Shown: positions 26,700-36,372 of the stretch, piece by piece | Position numbering within the stretch: the stretch's first letter is position 1 | Layout: each line of letters begins with the position of its first letter | The notes under the pieces: generated by a model | The model's database searches: none | Told to the model about the DNA's origin: nothing | What the model saw: the letters and a program-made list of their open reading frames with translations, nothing else | Assembly: GCA_035288225.1 (NCBI GenBank) | Contig: DATEAT010000007.1 | Coordinates: 1-64,000, forward strand | Reading direction: 5' to 3' | Length of the DNA: 64,000 nucleotides | Origin: RBG-16-64-43 sp035288225 | GTDB lineage: Bacteria > Chloroflexota > Anaerolineae > Anaerolineales > RBG-16-64-43 | Translations under genes and position numbers: made by a program

Positions 26700-27149
26700 G
26701 AGCCTCGACGCAGCACAAAGTGTGTGTGCGATTATACCCAGCCGCGAGCGACTTCCCGGCGCCGGTTCAGCGCGGCTCGTCTGATCCGCGGGCAGGTTGC
26801 CTCCTCCATCGTGATCGGCAGGGCTTAATCGGGATATCGCACACGCGTTGCACCCTCATGCGCTACGCCACGGTATTCGCTGTGGAATGGATCATCGCAT
26901 TCCATGGCCCGCCTCGCACGTCTTCCACCCACACCGCGCGCTCTCGCCTTCGGCAGCTATTCGAATGTGCGCCAGACGTGCCGGGGTCTCCTCTGCCGCA
27001 CGCCACGAGGCCCCTTCGCGGACCATCAGGCAAGGCATGACCGCACCGCACGCTCGCAGCGGTCATGCCCCGCCGCCCCTCCTCCAAAAGAAATCCCTCC
27101 CGCGGTGGTCATCGGGAGGGATGGAAAGGCAAAGGCTGTGCGCCGTGGC
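26700..27149. other. Intergenic region between the two NBR1-like lipoprotein genes
   Basis: A 450-base gap. It holds a minus-strand TATAAT at 26731-26736 that probably serves the gene ending at 26019, a hairpin at 27034-27069 (GGCATGACCGC / GCGGTCATGCC, 14-nt loop), and a terminator at 27093-27122 for the upstream gene. The stretch 26740-27030 shows no convincing gene or structure. Confidence 0.5.
27083..27122 (-). terminator. Intrinsic terminator of the clpC-lipoprotein transcript
   Basis: A 10-bp stem ATCCCTCCCG / CGGGAGGGAT with a 10-nt loop. On the minus strand it is followed by TTCTTTTGG, a U-rich tail. It lies 28 nt after the stop of the lipoprotein gene. Confidence 0.75.
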
Positions 27150-27821
27150 TCAGGGGACCACGATCTTCACCGTGAGCGGCGTGAGGCCGTTATCGCCCAC
27201 GCCGAACTTGCTGCCGTCGGGCGCCTGCAACATCCAGTAGCCGATGTAGGTGCCCGACTTGGCCGGGGTGATCATCGTCACTGAGAGGAACAGATGGTCG
27301 CCGGGTTCGACGATCTCCGGGAAGCGCGCGGAGTTCGGGCCGTCCATGTGTTTGCCGCCGTTAAAGACCAGGCGGTACTCGCGGCTCCAGGTGCAGGTGC
27401 CGATGTTGCGCACGTCCCACGTCTTGCGGAAGGTTTCGCCGGCGGGGAGCAGCGCGCCGTCCTTGAGCCCGATATCGCCGACGAAGAAGGCTGCGTTGCA
27501 GAATGTGGTCAGGGTCGGGTGCACACCGGGCGTGCCGTAGAAGGCCGGGGTGAAGATGAGCGAGGCCGTGGCACTCGGCAGCAGCGGCACGAGCAGGGTG
27601 GCGGTGGGCGGCGGAAGGGTTGCGGTGGGCAGCGGCAGCGCCACGGTTGCAGTGGAGGTGGCGGCCAGCGACACCTGGGTGAGCATGGCCTGAACTGTTT
27701 GCGCAGCCTGAGTGGCCAGCGGCACCTCGGTGACAGCAGGCGCGCCCGTGCTGCAGCCGGCCAGCACGAGCGACGCAGCCAGCACAGTCAACGCCAGGGT
27801 GCGCAAGGTGTGGGATGTCAT
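27150..27821 (-). CDS. Lipoprotein with NBR1-type Ig-like domain (copy 2)
   Basis: 223 residues. The lipobox is VLAGC. A Thr/Pro/Ala/Leu-rich linker (TATVALPLPTATLPPPTATL) leads to the Ig-like domain: FRKTWDVRNIGTCTWSREYRLVFNGG, VEPGDHLFLSVTMITP and YWMLQAPDGSKFGVGDNG. It shares the phrases VRNIGTCTW and YWMLQAPDGSKFGVG with copy 1, so the two arose by duplication. ATG 27821 has GAGGAGGA 7-14 nt upstream. It follows clpC by 51 nt and is probably co-transcribed with it. Confidence 0.85.
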   Translation of the reverse strand: MTSHTLRTLALTVLAASLVLAGCSTGAPAVTEVPLATQAAQTVQAMLTQVSLAATSTATVALPLPTATLPPPTATLLVPLLPSATASLIFTPAFYGTPGVHPTLTTFCNAAFFVGDIGLKDGALLPAGETFRKTWDVRNIGTCTWSREYRLVFNGGKHMDGPNSARFPEIVEPGDHLFLSVTMITPAKSGTYIGYWMLQAPDGSKFGVGDNGLTPLTVKIVVP

Positions 27822-27872
27822 TGGGTCCTCCTCGTGCCAGGGTGTGCGGCGCATGGGCCGTTGCGGCCCGCC

Positions 27873-30377
27873 TCACGCCGCACCGAGCGCCTCCGGCTCG
27901 CCCTCCTGTTGCGGCGAGGGCTCACTCTCGGCCGCCTGAGGCTCGATCATCAGTTTGTCGTCGCGCAGCGCGATGGTCACCGTCTGATCGTCGTGGATGC
28001 GGCCTTCGAGCATGGCCTCCGAGAGCATATCCTCCACTTCGGTCTGGATGACGCGCCGCAGCGGGCGGGCGCCCATCTCCGGGTTGTAGCCCAGATCCGC
28101 CAGACGTGCCTGGGCCTCGGGCGTCGCGCTCAAGGTGATGTGATGCTCCACCAGGCGCTGTGCCACTTTGGCGATCTCCAGGTTGACGATCTGGGTGATG
28201 TCGTCCTTGTTCAGCGCGCGGAACACGATCACCGCATCGACCCGGTTGAGGAACTCGGGGCGGAAGGCGCGGCGCAGCTCCTCGAGCAGCTTCTTGCGCA
28301 TCTCGTCGTAGGGTGCCACCTCGCCGCGGGTCTCATCGCGCTGGATGGCAAAGCCCAGCCCGGCCTGGCGGCGGATGGTCTCGGCGCCCACGTTGGAGGT
28401 CATGACGATCATCGCGTTCTGGAAGTTGACCTTGTGGCCGCGTGCATCCGAGAGGTGCCCCTCTTCCATGATCTGCAGGAGCATGTTGTGCGCCTCGGGG
28501 TGCGCCTTCTCGATCTCGTCGAAGACGATGATCGAATACGGCCTCCGGCGCAGGGCTTCGGTGAGCTGCCCAGCATCGTCGTAGCCCACGTAGCCCGGGG
28601 GCGCGCCGACCAGGCGGCTCACCGTGTGGCGCTCCATGAACTCCGACATGTCGAGCTGCACCAGCGCGTCTTCCGAACCGAACATGAAGGCGGCCAGGGC
28701 CTTGGTGAGTTCGGTCTTGCCTACGCCGGTCGGCCCGAGGAAGATGAACGAGCCGATCGGGCGGCGCGGGTCCTTGAGCCCGGCGCGCGCCCGGCGTACA
28801 GCCTTGGAGATAGCCAGGATGGCTTCATCCTGCCCAATGATGCGGCCGCGCAGCGTTTCTTCCATCTTCATCAGGCGTGCCGACTCGGCTTCCGCGAGCT
28901 GCATCACCGGGATGCCGGTCCACATCGAGACCACTTCGGCGATATCTTCGGGCACCACGCGCGGGCCCTTATCGCGGTCGGCCATGACCACCTGCAGTTC
29001 CTGTCGAGAACGCTCTAGCTCGTTCTCCCGGTCCTGGATTTCCTCGGCGGCCTCGTAACGTCCTTCTTCGGCGGCTGTGGCACGTTCGGCCCGCAGGCGG
29101 CGCAGCTCGCCCATGATCTCCTTCAGGCGTTTGGCCTCCGGGCTCTTGTACATGCGCACGCGCGAAGCCGTTTCGTCAATCAGGTCGATAGCCTTATCCG
29201 GCAGGAAGCGATCGGGCACGTAGCGCCCGGAGAGGCGGGCGGCGGCTTCGAGCGCCTCGTCCGTGATCCGCAGGCGGTGGTGGTCCTCGTAATTGCGGCG
29301 CACGCCGCGCAGGATCTGGATCGATTCCTCCACCGAGGGCTCCTCGACCATCACCGGCTGGAAGCGGCGCTCGAGGGCCGCATCGCTCTCGATGTGCTTG
29401 CGGTATTCGGTGAGGGTGGTCGCGCCGATCACCTGCAGCTCGCCGCGCGAGAGGGCCGGCTTGAGAATGTTGGCCGCATCCACCGACGAGCCGGCTGCGC
29501 CGGCGCCCACCAGCATGTGGACCTCATCGATGAAGAGGATTGCGCCCGAGGCTTTCAGCTCGTCGATGACGCGCTTCAGGCGTTCCTCGAATTGGCCGCG
29601 GTACATGGTGCCGGCCACCAGCGAACCCACGTCGAGCTGCAAGAGGCGCTTGCCCATGAGCGGCGCGGGCACATCGTTGGTGACAATGCGCTGTGCCAGG
29701 CCTTCCACGATGGCCGTCTTGCCCACCCCGGGCTCGCCGATGAGGGCCGGGTTGTTCTTGGTGCGGCGGGCGAGGATCTGAATGACCCGTTCGATTTCGG
29801 TTTCGCGTCCGACGACCGGGTCGAGCTTGTTCTCCTCAGCCAGCGTGGTCAGGTCGGTGGCCAGTTGATCGACGAGGGGTGTCTTGGCTTTGTCGGCCTT
29901 GGCGCCGGCCGCGGCCGGCTGGCGTGCCTGGGCCGGGGCTTCCTGCAGCAGGCGGCGCGTCTGGCGGCGAACCTGTTCCGGGCTGACGCCCAGGCGGCGC
30001 AGCACGTCGATGGCCACGCCCTCCGGCTGGCGCACAATGCCCAGCAACAGGTGTTCGGTGCCGATGTAGTGATGGCCGAGGCGGCGCGCCTCGTCGATGG
30101 CCAGTTGCAGCACCTGTTCGGTATCGGGCGAGAGATCGATGCGTTCGGGGGTCGTGCGGCCCGGCGCGGATTGGCGCTCGACCATTTCCTGGACGCGCTC
30201 GGGCTCCAACCCCAGCTCGCGCAGCACGCGTCCGGCCACACCGCCTTCCTCGCGGATGAGGCCGAGCAACAGGTGCTCGGTGCCGATGGTCGGGTGATGC
30301 AATCGCTCAGCCTCTTGATGGGCCAGGCTGAGCACACGTCGTGCGCGCTGAGTAAAGCGTTCTAAGTTGTCGGCCAC
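27873..30377 (-). CDS. clpC: ClpC-type AAA+ unfoldase
   Basis: 834 residues. Two N-terminal Clp repeats (residues about 1-145) precede D1 (Walker A GEPGVGKTA), a coiled middle domain with a UVR-like motif (GRYEAAEEIQDREN) and D2 (Walker A GPTGVGKTE, Walker B IIVFDEIEKAHP). It unfolds substrates for the ClpP protease, which is not in this window. The middle-domain length fits ClpC rather than ClpB. GTG 30377 is the start, with AGGAGAGG about 10 nt upstream. The C-terminal tail is rich in Glu, Pro and Gln. Confidence 0.94.
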   Translation of the reverse strand: MADNLERFTQRARRVLSLAHQEAERLHHPTIGTEHLLLGLIREEGGVAGRVLRELGLEPERVQEMVERQSAPGRTTPERIDLSPDTEQVLQLAIDEARRLGHHYIGTEHLLLGIVRQPEGVAIDVLRRLGVSPEQVRRQTRRLLQEAPAQARQPAAAGAKADKAKTPLVDQLATDLTTLAEENKLDPVVGRETEIERVIQILARRTKNNPALIGEPGVGKTAIVEGLAQRIVTNDVPAPLMGKRLLQLDVGSLVAGTMYRGQFEERLKRVIDELKASGAILFIDEVHMLVGAGAAGSSVDAANILKPALSRGELQVIGATTLTEYRKHIESDAALERRFQPVMVEEPSVEESIQILRGVRRNYEDHHRLRITDEALEAAARLSGRYVPDRFLPDKAIDLIDETASRVRMYKSPEAKRLKEIMGELRRLRAERATAAEEGRYEAAEEIQDRENELERSRQELQVVMADRDKGPRVVPEDIAEVVSMWTGIPVMQLAEAESARLMKMEETLRGRIIGQDEAILAISKAVRRARAGLKDPRRPIGSFIFLGPTGVGKTELTKALAAFMFGSEDALVQLDMSEFMERHTVSRLVGAPPGYVGYDDAGQLTEALRRRPYSIIVFDEIEKAHPEAHNMLLQIMEEGHLSDARGHKVNFQNAMIVMTSNVGAETIRRQAGLGFAIQRDETRGEVAPYDEMRKKLLEELRRAFRPEFLNRVDAVIVFRALNKDDITQIVNLEIAKVAQRLVEHHITLSATPEAQARLADLGYNPEMGARPLRRVIQTEVEDMLSEAMLEGRIHDDQTVTIALRDDKLMIEPQAAESEPSPQQEGEPEALGAA

Positions 30378-30628
30378 GCGGGCCTTCCTCTCCTGGATTC
30401 AGGCTCCACAGCCCGAATCGTATACCTCGCCAGGGATTCTACCAAATCCGCCTAGGGCAATCCAGAAAGGCGGGCGATTCCCCGGGGGGACAGTATCGGG
30501 TCACGGGCCGAAGGGGACCTTTGTCGGGTGCGTCGCAGCCGGATTCTCCATACAATCAGAGCGGTCCAGGCACTTGGTGCCCGAGTTGGCATCCGTGCCG
30601 TTTTGTGCACGAATTGCAGGAGGGGGAT

Positions 30629-31063
30629 GTGGCCGAAGCCATTCTGACCCGATGCGGCTATCGCTGCGACCTCTGCCTGGCGTATGCCCCCAATATTGCG
30701 CACACTCCCTCGAACCAACAGAAACTGAGCGACGGCTGGCACGCGTACTTCGGTTTCCGCATTCTCCCGGACGAAATTCACTGCGACGGCTGCCTGAACG
30801 AGAATTCGCGGCTGATCGATACGGCTTGTCCGGTGCGCCCATGTGTCATCGAGAGAGGGCTTGAGAACTGCGCCCAATGCGCCGAGTATGTCTGCGCGCG
30901 CCTGAGCCAGCGGCTCGTCTCGTACGACCAGCTTCTGGAGAAGACCGGCCGGCCGGTCCCGAACGACGATTACGAGTGTTTCATTCGCCCGTATGAGAAC
31001 AAGCGACGCCTCGCCGCCCTGAGGGCGGCGGCGCCCGCGGGTGCACGCCGGCAACGGGAGTGA
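30629..31063 (+). CDS. DUF3795-type cysteine-rich protein
   Basis: 144 residues. Cys motifs run CGYRCDLCLAY, HCDGCL, CPVRPCVIERGLENCAQCAEYVCARL, the pattern of DUF3795 proteins, which are presumed metal-binding (zinc or Fe-S). The start is GTG 30629, with AGGAGGGGG (30618-30626) immediately upstream; longer readings lack a ribosome site. The C-terminus is Arg/Ala-rich. It is a single gene; the nearest neighbours are clpC (divergent) and the beta-propeller genes. Confidence 0.8.
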   Translation: MAEAILTRCGYRCDLCLAYAPNIAHTPSNQQKLSDGWHAYFGFRILPDEIHCDGCLNENSRLIDTACPVRPCVIERGLENCAQCAEYVCARLSQRLVSYDQLLEKTGRPVPNDDYECFIRPYENKRRLAALRAAAPAGARRQRE

Positions 31064-31206
31064 CCTCCTTGCGCCCTGCGGCCAGGGACATTCGGGGCGG
31101 CCCGCCTGGCGGCCGCCGCGGCCAGTGTCCGCGCGTTGGCGCAGCGCGGGCCACTGCCTGCCGAAGGCATTCGAACTACAGGCTCCATCATACGGGAGGG
31201 GGGCCG

Positions 31207-33948
31207 ATGAAACATGGAACCCGCCTGCTGCCCGTCGGCGTTCTATTGATCTCCAGTCTCCTTCTCTTCACGTCTCGCGACCTCCCTGCGGCTGGTGCCG
31301 CGCCCGACCTGCTTGACTTGGAGGAGGTCTGGACGACAGGACTCGTCTATTGGGCGGCACCGGGTCAAATCGAAATCGGAGATTTCGATTTGGATGGCGC
31401 GACCGACATGGTCACATGCGCCCACGACCAGATCCTCGTACTCAACCACACGTCGCTCGACACCTACGAACCCGTCTGGTACAGCCGACCGACGAAGTGC
31501 AGTCGGGTCGCAGCCGGAAATCGCGACGGCACAGGAGTCGGCGAGTTTTACGTCGCAACCACCGACGGCCACGTCCAGGTCGTCGACGCAGACACGCACG
31601 CCACGCTTGGAACGATCAGCCTGCCCTACGGGGCGGCGCCCGCCGACCTCTTGGTGGCCGACGCCGACGGTGACACCATACCCGAAGTAATCGTGACGCG
31701 AGCCGAAGACACGCTTTTCTACGACGCGGTGTCACTGGCGCTGGAGTGGCAAGCCTCCGGGCTCGGCGGGAACCTCCTGGTTGTCGCCAATATCGACGGT
31801 GACCCTGACCCCGAAACCCTCGTCAACGGCAACCCGGCCCACATCCTCAACGCCTCGCTTCAGGTTCAAGAATGGGAACGGGCCGGTGGCTTTGGGCCGC
31901 ACCTGGCCGCCGGCGACGTGGATGGCGACGCGATGGCGGAGATCGCCTTCCTGGTGAATTGGGACTACGACATCGTCGTCTATGACGCCGATGTCCAGGC
32001 CATCAAGTGGCAACGACACGAAACCTCCAGGGCCACCGAAGTGCTGGTGACCGATCTCCAACACGATGGGCTGGCAGACGTCATTGCGGGGCCAATTGGC
32101 CTTGACGGGGCGCGTGGCTACAACGGCCAGGACGGGACACCCTTGTGGGCAATCCACAACTCCACTCATGGCCTGGCGGGGTTGACCTTCGGCGATGTGG
32201 ACGACGACGGCACCATCGAAATCGTGTGGGGTTCCAGCTCATCGGCACACGCCATGGTCGTGGGCGATTGGCAGGCCCAAGCTGTCGAGTGGGTCAGCCC
32301 TGAGTGGGAGGAATACACGGCGGTCGAGGTAGGAGATGTCGATCTGGATGGCTCGGAGGAGATCGTCTCCGCGACCCGGTCCCGCGGCATCACCGTCTAC
32401 GACGGCCAGACCCACCAGGTCGAGTGGACGACCTCGTCGTCGGGACTCGGTGCCTATCTGGAATCCATGGAGTTGGGGGAATTCGATGGCGACCCCGAGC
32501 TCGAAGTCCTTGCTGCATTTGGAAGCGACCCAACCCTGCGCACCTACGATGGCCTCACCGGCGCGCTGGAATGGCAGGGCCCCGATCTGGGCTCCGGCGG
32601 GACGCTTGGCCTGGAGGTTGCCAATCTCGACGGCGACCCGGCACAGGAAATAGTGCTGGGCCTTTCCAGCGGGTCACATATCATCGTGCTCAACGGAGCC
32701 ACGCCCTTCATCCAGTGGGATAGTGGGTTATTGGATGGCGGCATCGAAGACTTCGACGTGGGCGAGCTTGATGGCGACGGTGTTCTGGAGCTTGCCGTTC
32801 TCACCAACTTGGCCGTCCACGTCTTTGAGACGGCGACCTGGCAGGAAAGGCTGGACCAGCCGGTTGCGTCCGGGCGGGAAGTGGCCATCGCCGGCGATGC
32901 TTCGGGCGGCCCGGGCCAGTTGCTGGTGGCCCGTTGGACCTCTCCCTCCAGCTACATCGTCGAGTCGTGGAGAGGAGACAATTTTGCCAAAGCCTGGGAC
33001 CGCCCGCTGGCGATCGCCGCTCTGGATGACATCCTTACCGCCGATCTGGATGGCGACGACATGCAGGAATTCCTGCTCAATGGGACCCTGGCCTGGGGCC
33101 CGCCGAAAACCCCTCTACTGTGGATCGGCGGGCAAGTGCTTCCTCCACTCTGGAACTACAAGATGGCGGACGTCTGGGGATCTATCACGAGCACGACCGT
33201 TTCGGACGTTGATAGTGACGGTTCGCAGGAGGTGGTCTGGACCAGCGCCACGACGCTGCAGGTGATGGACGCGGTCAGTCACCCGCTGCAGCGCGTATAT
33301 CTGCCCCTGGCCGTGAATGCAGAGAGCGAAGTATGGACCACGATCTTCGAGGAAGGATTCGAGGGAACTTTCCCCGGTGCATGGTTGGTATTCGACAACT
33401 ATCCGCAGAACGGGATCCACTATTGGGGGAAGCGCAACTGCCGGGCGTTCTCCGGGACCTACAGCGGGTGGAGTATCGGCGCGGGCTCCCAGGGCGGGAG
33501 CCTTCCGTGCGGTGCCGAATATACGAACAATGCCGAGTCGTGGATGATGCGCGGCCCGATGAGCCTGGCCGATGCCACAGCCGCGGAACTGAGATTCAAG
33601 ATGTGGCTCAATAGCGAGCCCAATGACGGCCTGTGCCGTATGGCCTCCATCGATGGGTACAACTTCTATGGATACTGCACCTCTGGCGTGACCTCGGGAT
33701 GGGTGGATCAGGTGCTTGATCTGGAAGATGTGTACACGCTTGGAGATTTGACGGGGGAGCCGAAGGTCTGGGTCGCGCTGATCTTCATCAGCGACGGAGC
33801 CATCTACTACCAGGAGGGGGCCCACGTGGACGACATCCTGATGCGCAAGTGCGTGTGGTCGCGCTGCACGCTCTCGCTCGACGGCGAGGCGCAACCCGGC
33901 CCGCTCGATCTCCGCGAGTGGGGCACCGAGATGATGGTTCCGGAATGA
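31207..33948 (+). CDS. Secreted FG-GAP/VCBS beta-propeller protein with extra C-terminal domain
   Basis: 913 residues. A signal peptide (to about residue 30) is followed by roughly a dozen FG-GAP/VCBS-like repeats with Ca-binding DxDxDG loops (GDFDLDGATDMV, ADADGDTIPEVI, GDVDGDAMAEIA and others) up to about residue 690. Then comes VYLPLAVNAE near residue 700, a phrase that usually ends such proteins. An additional domain of about 210 residues follows, resembling MAM/immune-inhibitor-A jelly-roll folds (FEEGFEGTFPGAWLVFDN, AELRFKMWLNS, VDDILMRKC). Role: probably surface adhesion or glycan binding. ATG 31207 has GGGAGGGGG upstream. Confidence 0.82.
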   Translation: MKHGTRLLPVGVLLISSLLLFTSRDLPAAGAAPDLLDLEEVWTTGLVYWAAPGQIEIGDFDLDGATDMVTCAHDQILVLNHTSLDTYEPVWYSRPTKCSRVAAGNRDGTGVGEFYVATTDGHVQVVDADTHATLGTISLPYGAAPADLLVADADGDTIPEVIVTRAEDTLFYDAVSLALEWQASGLGGNLLVVANIDGDPDPETLVNGNPAHILNASLQVQEWERAGGFGPHLAAGDVDGDAMAEIAFLVNWDYDIVVYDADVQAIKWQRHETSRATEVLVTDLQHDGLADVIAGPIGLDGARGYNGQDGTPLWAIHNSTHGLAGLTFGDVDDDGTIEIVWGSSSSAHAMVVGDWQAQAVEWVSPEWEEYTAVEVGDVDLDGSEEIVSATRSRGITVYDGQTHQVEWTTSSSGLGAYLESMELGEFDGDPELEVLAAFGSDPTLRTYDGLTGALEWQGPDLGSGGTLGLEVANLDGDPAQEIVLGLSSGSHIIVLNGATPFIQWDSGLLDGGIEDFDVGELDGDGVLELAVLTNLAVHVFETATWQERLDQPVASGREVAIAGDASGGPGQLLVARWTSPSSYIVESWRGDNFAKAWDRPLAIAALDDILTADLDGDDMQEFLLNGTLAWGPPKTPLLWIGGQVLPPLWNYKMADVWGSITSTTVSDVDSDGSQEVVWTSATTLQVMDAVSHPLQRVYLPLAVNAESEVWTTIFEEGFEGTFPGAWLVFDNYPQNGIHYWGKRNCRAFSGTYSGWSIGAGSQGGSLPCGAEYTNNAESWMMRGPMSLADATAAELRFKMWLNSEPNDGLCRMASIDGYNFYGYCTSGVTSGWVDQVLDLEDVYTLGDLTGEPKVWVALIFISDGAIYYQEGAHVDDILMRKCVWSRCTLSLDGEAQPGPLDLREWGTEMMVPE

Positions 33949-34105
33949 GTATTCATGCGGGTCGTAGCCTGCGTCCTTTCAATCGAAAGAGGATAGCCCG
34001 CAGGCGCATGCCACTCTACATCGAGTCGGCAACGTACGCCGGCCTGGCTCGCCATGGCCAGTAGGCGCTCATGATGCGTTTGGGGCGGACTGGCAAGGGG
34101 GGTGA

Positions 34106-36220
34106 ATGAACCTCATCCGGCGCCGCCTGCTGATGTGCAGCCTCCTCGCGGCGGGCTTCTTGCTTCCGCCGGCGCTGCCGTCCCCTGCCGCCGACAAGCG
34201 CGAGATGCGCTCTGACCTGATATGGGAGTGGGCGACGGGATCGATCAAGACCAGGTTGCCGGAACGCTCGATCGAAGTCACCGATCTGGATGGGGATGGC
34301 GCCACCGACATGGTTGTGTGCCAGCAGGGTTACGTCACCAATTTGAACTTTGTCCCTCCCGCGGCCTATGCACCTGCCTGGTTCAGTGTTTACATGCGAT
34401 GCACCGCGATCGCTACCGGCGACCGGAATGGGGACGGCGCACGGGAGATCTACGCCCTGGTAGACCCCGGACGTGTCGTCATCCTGGATGCGAGCGGCCG
34501 CGCCGAACTGGGCGCATTCGACCTGCCCGCCGGCGTCGTCTCATATGATCTCGCCGTTGCCGATGTCGACGGTGACACCCATTCGGAGATCGTGGTCTCC
34601 CTCCGCGATCGCACGCTCGTCTATGACGCGGCAACCTTTGCGCTGGAGTGGAGCGCGATCGGCCACGGTGCCGGTTCTGCCCACAACGGCGGAGTCCTTA
34701 TCGCCAACATCGATGGCGATGCTTTGCTGGAAATTGTTGTCAACGGCGATGCCGGCCACATTCTGAACGCCGCTCTCCAGACGGAGGAATTCGGCATTGC
34801 CGGCGGATTGGGAAAGGACTTCGATCTGAGCGACGTCGACTCCGACGGCATGGCGGAAATCGTGTATGGCGAGAGTACCCAACTATACATCCTGGACGCT
34901 GATACGCTTTCGGTCAAGTGGCAACGCGGCGATCTGCCGATGGCGTACAGTGTGGTCGCCGTCGACCTGGACGGCAACGGCGAAACCGAAATCGTGCATG
35001 GAGATGGGAATGTGGTCCGTGGTCTCAACGGGGCTAACGGCGCAACCCTGTGGACCTGGGACACTCCGCGCAACGAAACCGAGGGCCTTGTTGCCGGGGA
35101 CCTCGACAGTGATGGCCTGGTGGAGTTGGGATGGGCGGCTCCCAGTGTCGGCGCCCTGTACATCGGGGACTGGCAATCGCAGACCGTCGACTGGGAGAGT
35201 TGGGACTATACGGGCACCTTCCTGGCAGAGACAGGTGATGTTGATGCCGATGGGGAAGGCGAGATTCTCGTCGCCCCGCGGTCGGGGGACTTGCTGGCTT
35301 ACGCCGGGTCGTCGCACGATTTGCTCTGGTCGAAGGTGGACGACCCGGGGCTTTACCACACCTCCTTTCTCGAGCTGGGCCAGGTGGATGACGACTCCGC
35401 CCTAGAGATCCTTACCGCCAACTATTCGACATTGAGCGCGTTCGATGGGGCTACGGGGATGCGCGAGTGGGCGTATCACGTCTTCTCCTCGTCCGACCCC
35501 GCAGGGCTCGCTGTCGCCAATCTGGATTCCGATCCGCAAGACGAGATCGTCATCGGCACCACGGCTGGCCACGTGCTTGTTCTGGACTCGGATGGAAGCA
35601 CGGTATTGTGGGACAGCGGCGCCCAGCCTGGTTCGATCATTGATTTCTCCCTGGGCGACCTGAATGGTGACGGGGTCCTGGACCTGGCCGTCCTGACCGC
35701 TCAGGTCCTACGAGTGTTCACGACGGACACATGGGAGCTGACCCAGGATGTTCCCTTCACGGATGGCGTTGCCATTGCCGTCGCCAACGGTGACGGGCGC
35801 AATGCGGGCGAACTGATCACCGCACGCTACGCCGGCTCCTACCTGCACACCCTCCAGGCCTGGAATGGCATCGACCTTCAACCCATCTGGCAGGAGTCAC
35901 TATCCGTTGGCAGCGTTGAAGAGATCGATGTCGCGGACCTGGATTCGGACGGCGTGCAGGAATTTCTCGTCATGGGCGTCTTTCGATACGACGTGATCGC
36001 GCATCCGAGCAGCTACCTGCGCATCGGCGCGCTGTATCACGACCCGGTGTGGGAGTATCAACTTCCCGACAATTGGGAGACGGTGTACGGAAGTGCGGCC
36101 TTCGACCTCGATAACGACTCGCGTCTGGAGCTTGTCCTGGGCGCCCATGCCACAGTCCAGGTGTATGAGGTCACGGGCTGGCCGGTGTATTACCTGTTTA
36201 CTCCATTCGTGACACGCTGA
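34106..36220 (+). CDS. Secreted FG-GAP/VCBS beta-propeller protein
   Basis: 704 residues. A signal peptide (about 1-29) precedes repeats matching the upstream paralogue in order and sequence: VTDLDGDGATDMVVCQQG, TGDRNGDGAREIYALVD, VADVDGDTHSEIVVSLRD, AADLQTEEFG-like spacers and DLNGDGVLDLAVLTAQV. It ends in YYLFTPFVTR, where the paralogue has VYLPLAV, and has no further domain. It follows the paralogue by 157 nt in the same direction, so this is a tandem duplication. The start has AAGGGGGGTG directly upstream. Confidence 0.82.
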   Translation: MNLIRRRLLMCSLLAAGFLLPPALPSPAADKREMRSDLIWEWATGSIKTRLPERSIEVTDLDGDGATDMVVCQQGYVTNLNFVPPAAYAPAWFSVYMRCTAIATGDRNGDGAREIYALVDPGRVVILDASGRAELGAFDLPAGVVSYDLAVADVDGDTHSEIVVSLRDRTLVYDAATFALEWSAIGHGAGSAHNGGVLIANIDGDALLEIVVNGDAGHILNAALQTEEFGIAGGLGKDFDLSDVDSDGMAEIVYGESTQLYILDADTLSVKWQRGDLPMAYSVVAVDLDGNGETEIVHGDGNVVRGLNGANGATLWTWDTPRNETEGLVAGDLDSDGLVELGWAAPSVGALYIGDWQSQTVDWESWDYTGTFLAETGDVDADGEGEILVAPRSGDLLAYAGSSHDLLWSKVDDPGLYHTSFLELGQVDDDSALEILTANYSTLSAFDGATGMREWAYHVFSSSDPAGLAVANLDSDPQDEIVIGTTAGHVLVLDSDGSTVLWDSGAQPGSIIDFSLGDLNGDGVLDLAVLTAQVLRVFTTDTWELTQDVPFTDGVAIAVANGDGRNAGELITARYAGSYLHTLQAWNGIDLQPIWQESLSVGSVEEIDVADLDSDGVQEFLVMGVFRYDVIAHPSSYLRIGALYHDPVWEYQLPDNWETVYGSAAFDLDNDSRLELVLGAHATVQVYEVTGWPVYYLFTPFVTR

Positions 36221-36319
36221 CAACACGTGTAGCGCCTTAGAGCATACTTGAGTCTCAATCCATGCACCCTCGGTTCGCGGGCCAGCCGACGCGGCGTCCC
36301 GCGCGGGATGCATTCCCCT

Positions 36320-36325
36320 TACAAT
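36320..36325 (+). promoter_or_regulatory. Possible -10 element (TACAAT) of the GH13 gene
   Basis: TACAAT lies about 48 nt before the start codon of the glucosidase gene. No convincing -35 is seen. Confidence 0.3.
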
Positions 36326-36372
36326 AGATCCACCATCATCCGCAGGCGATCACAGCACTCGGAGGGTCCGTG

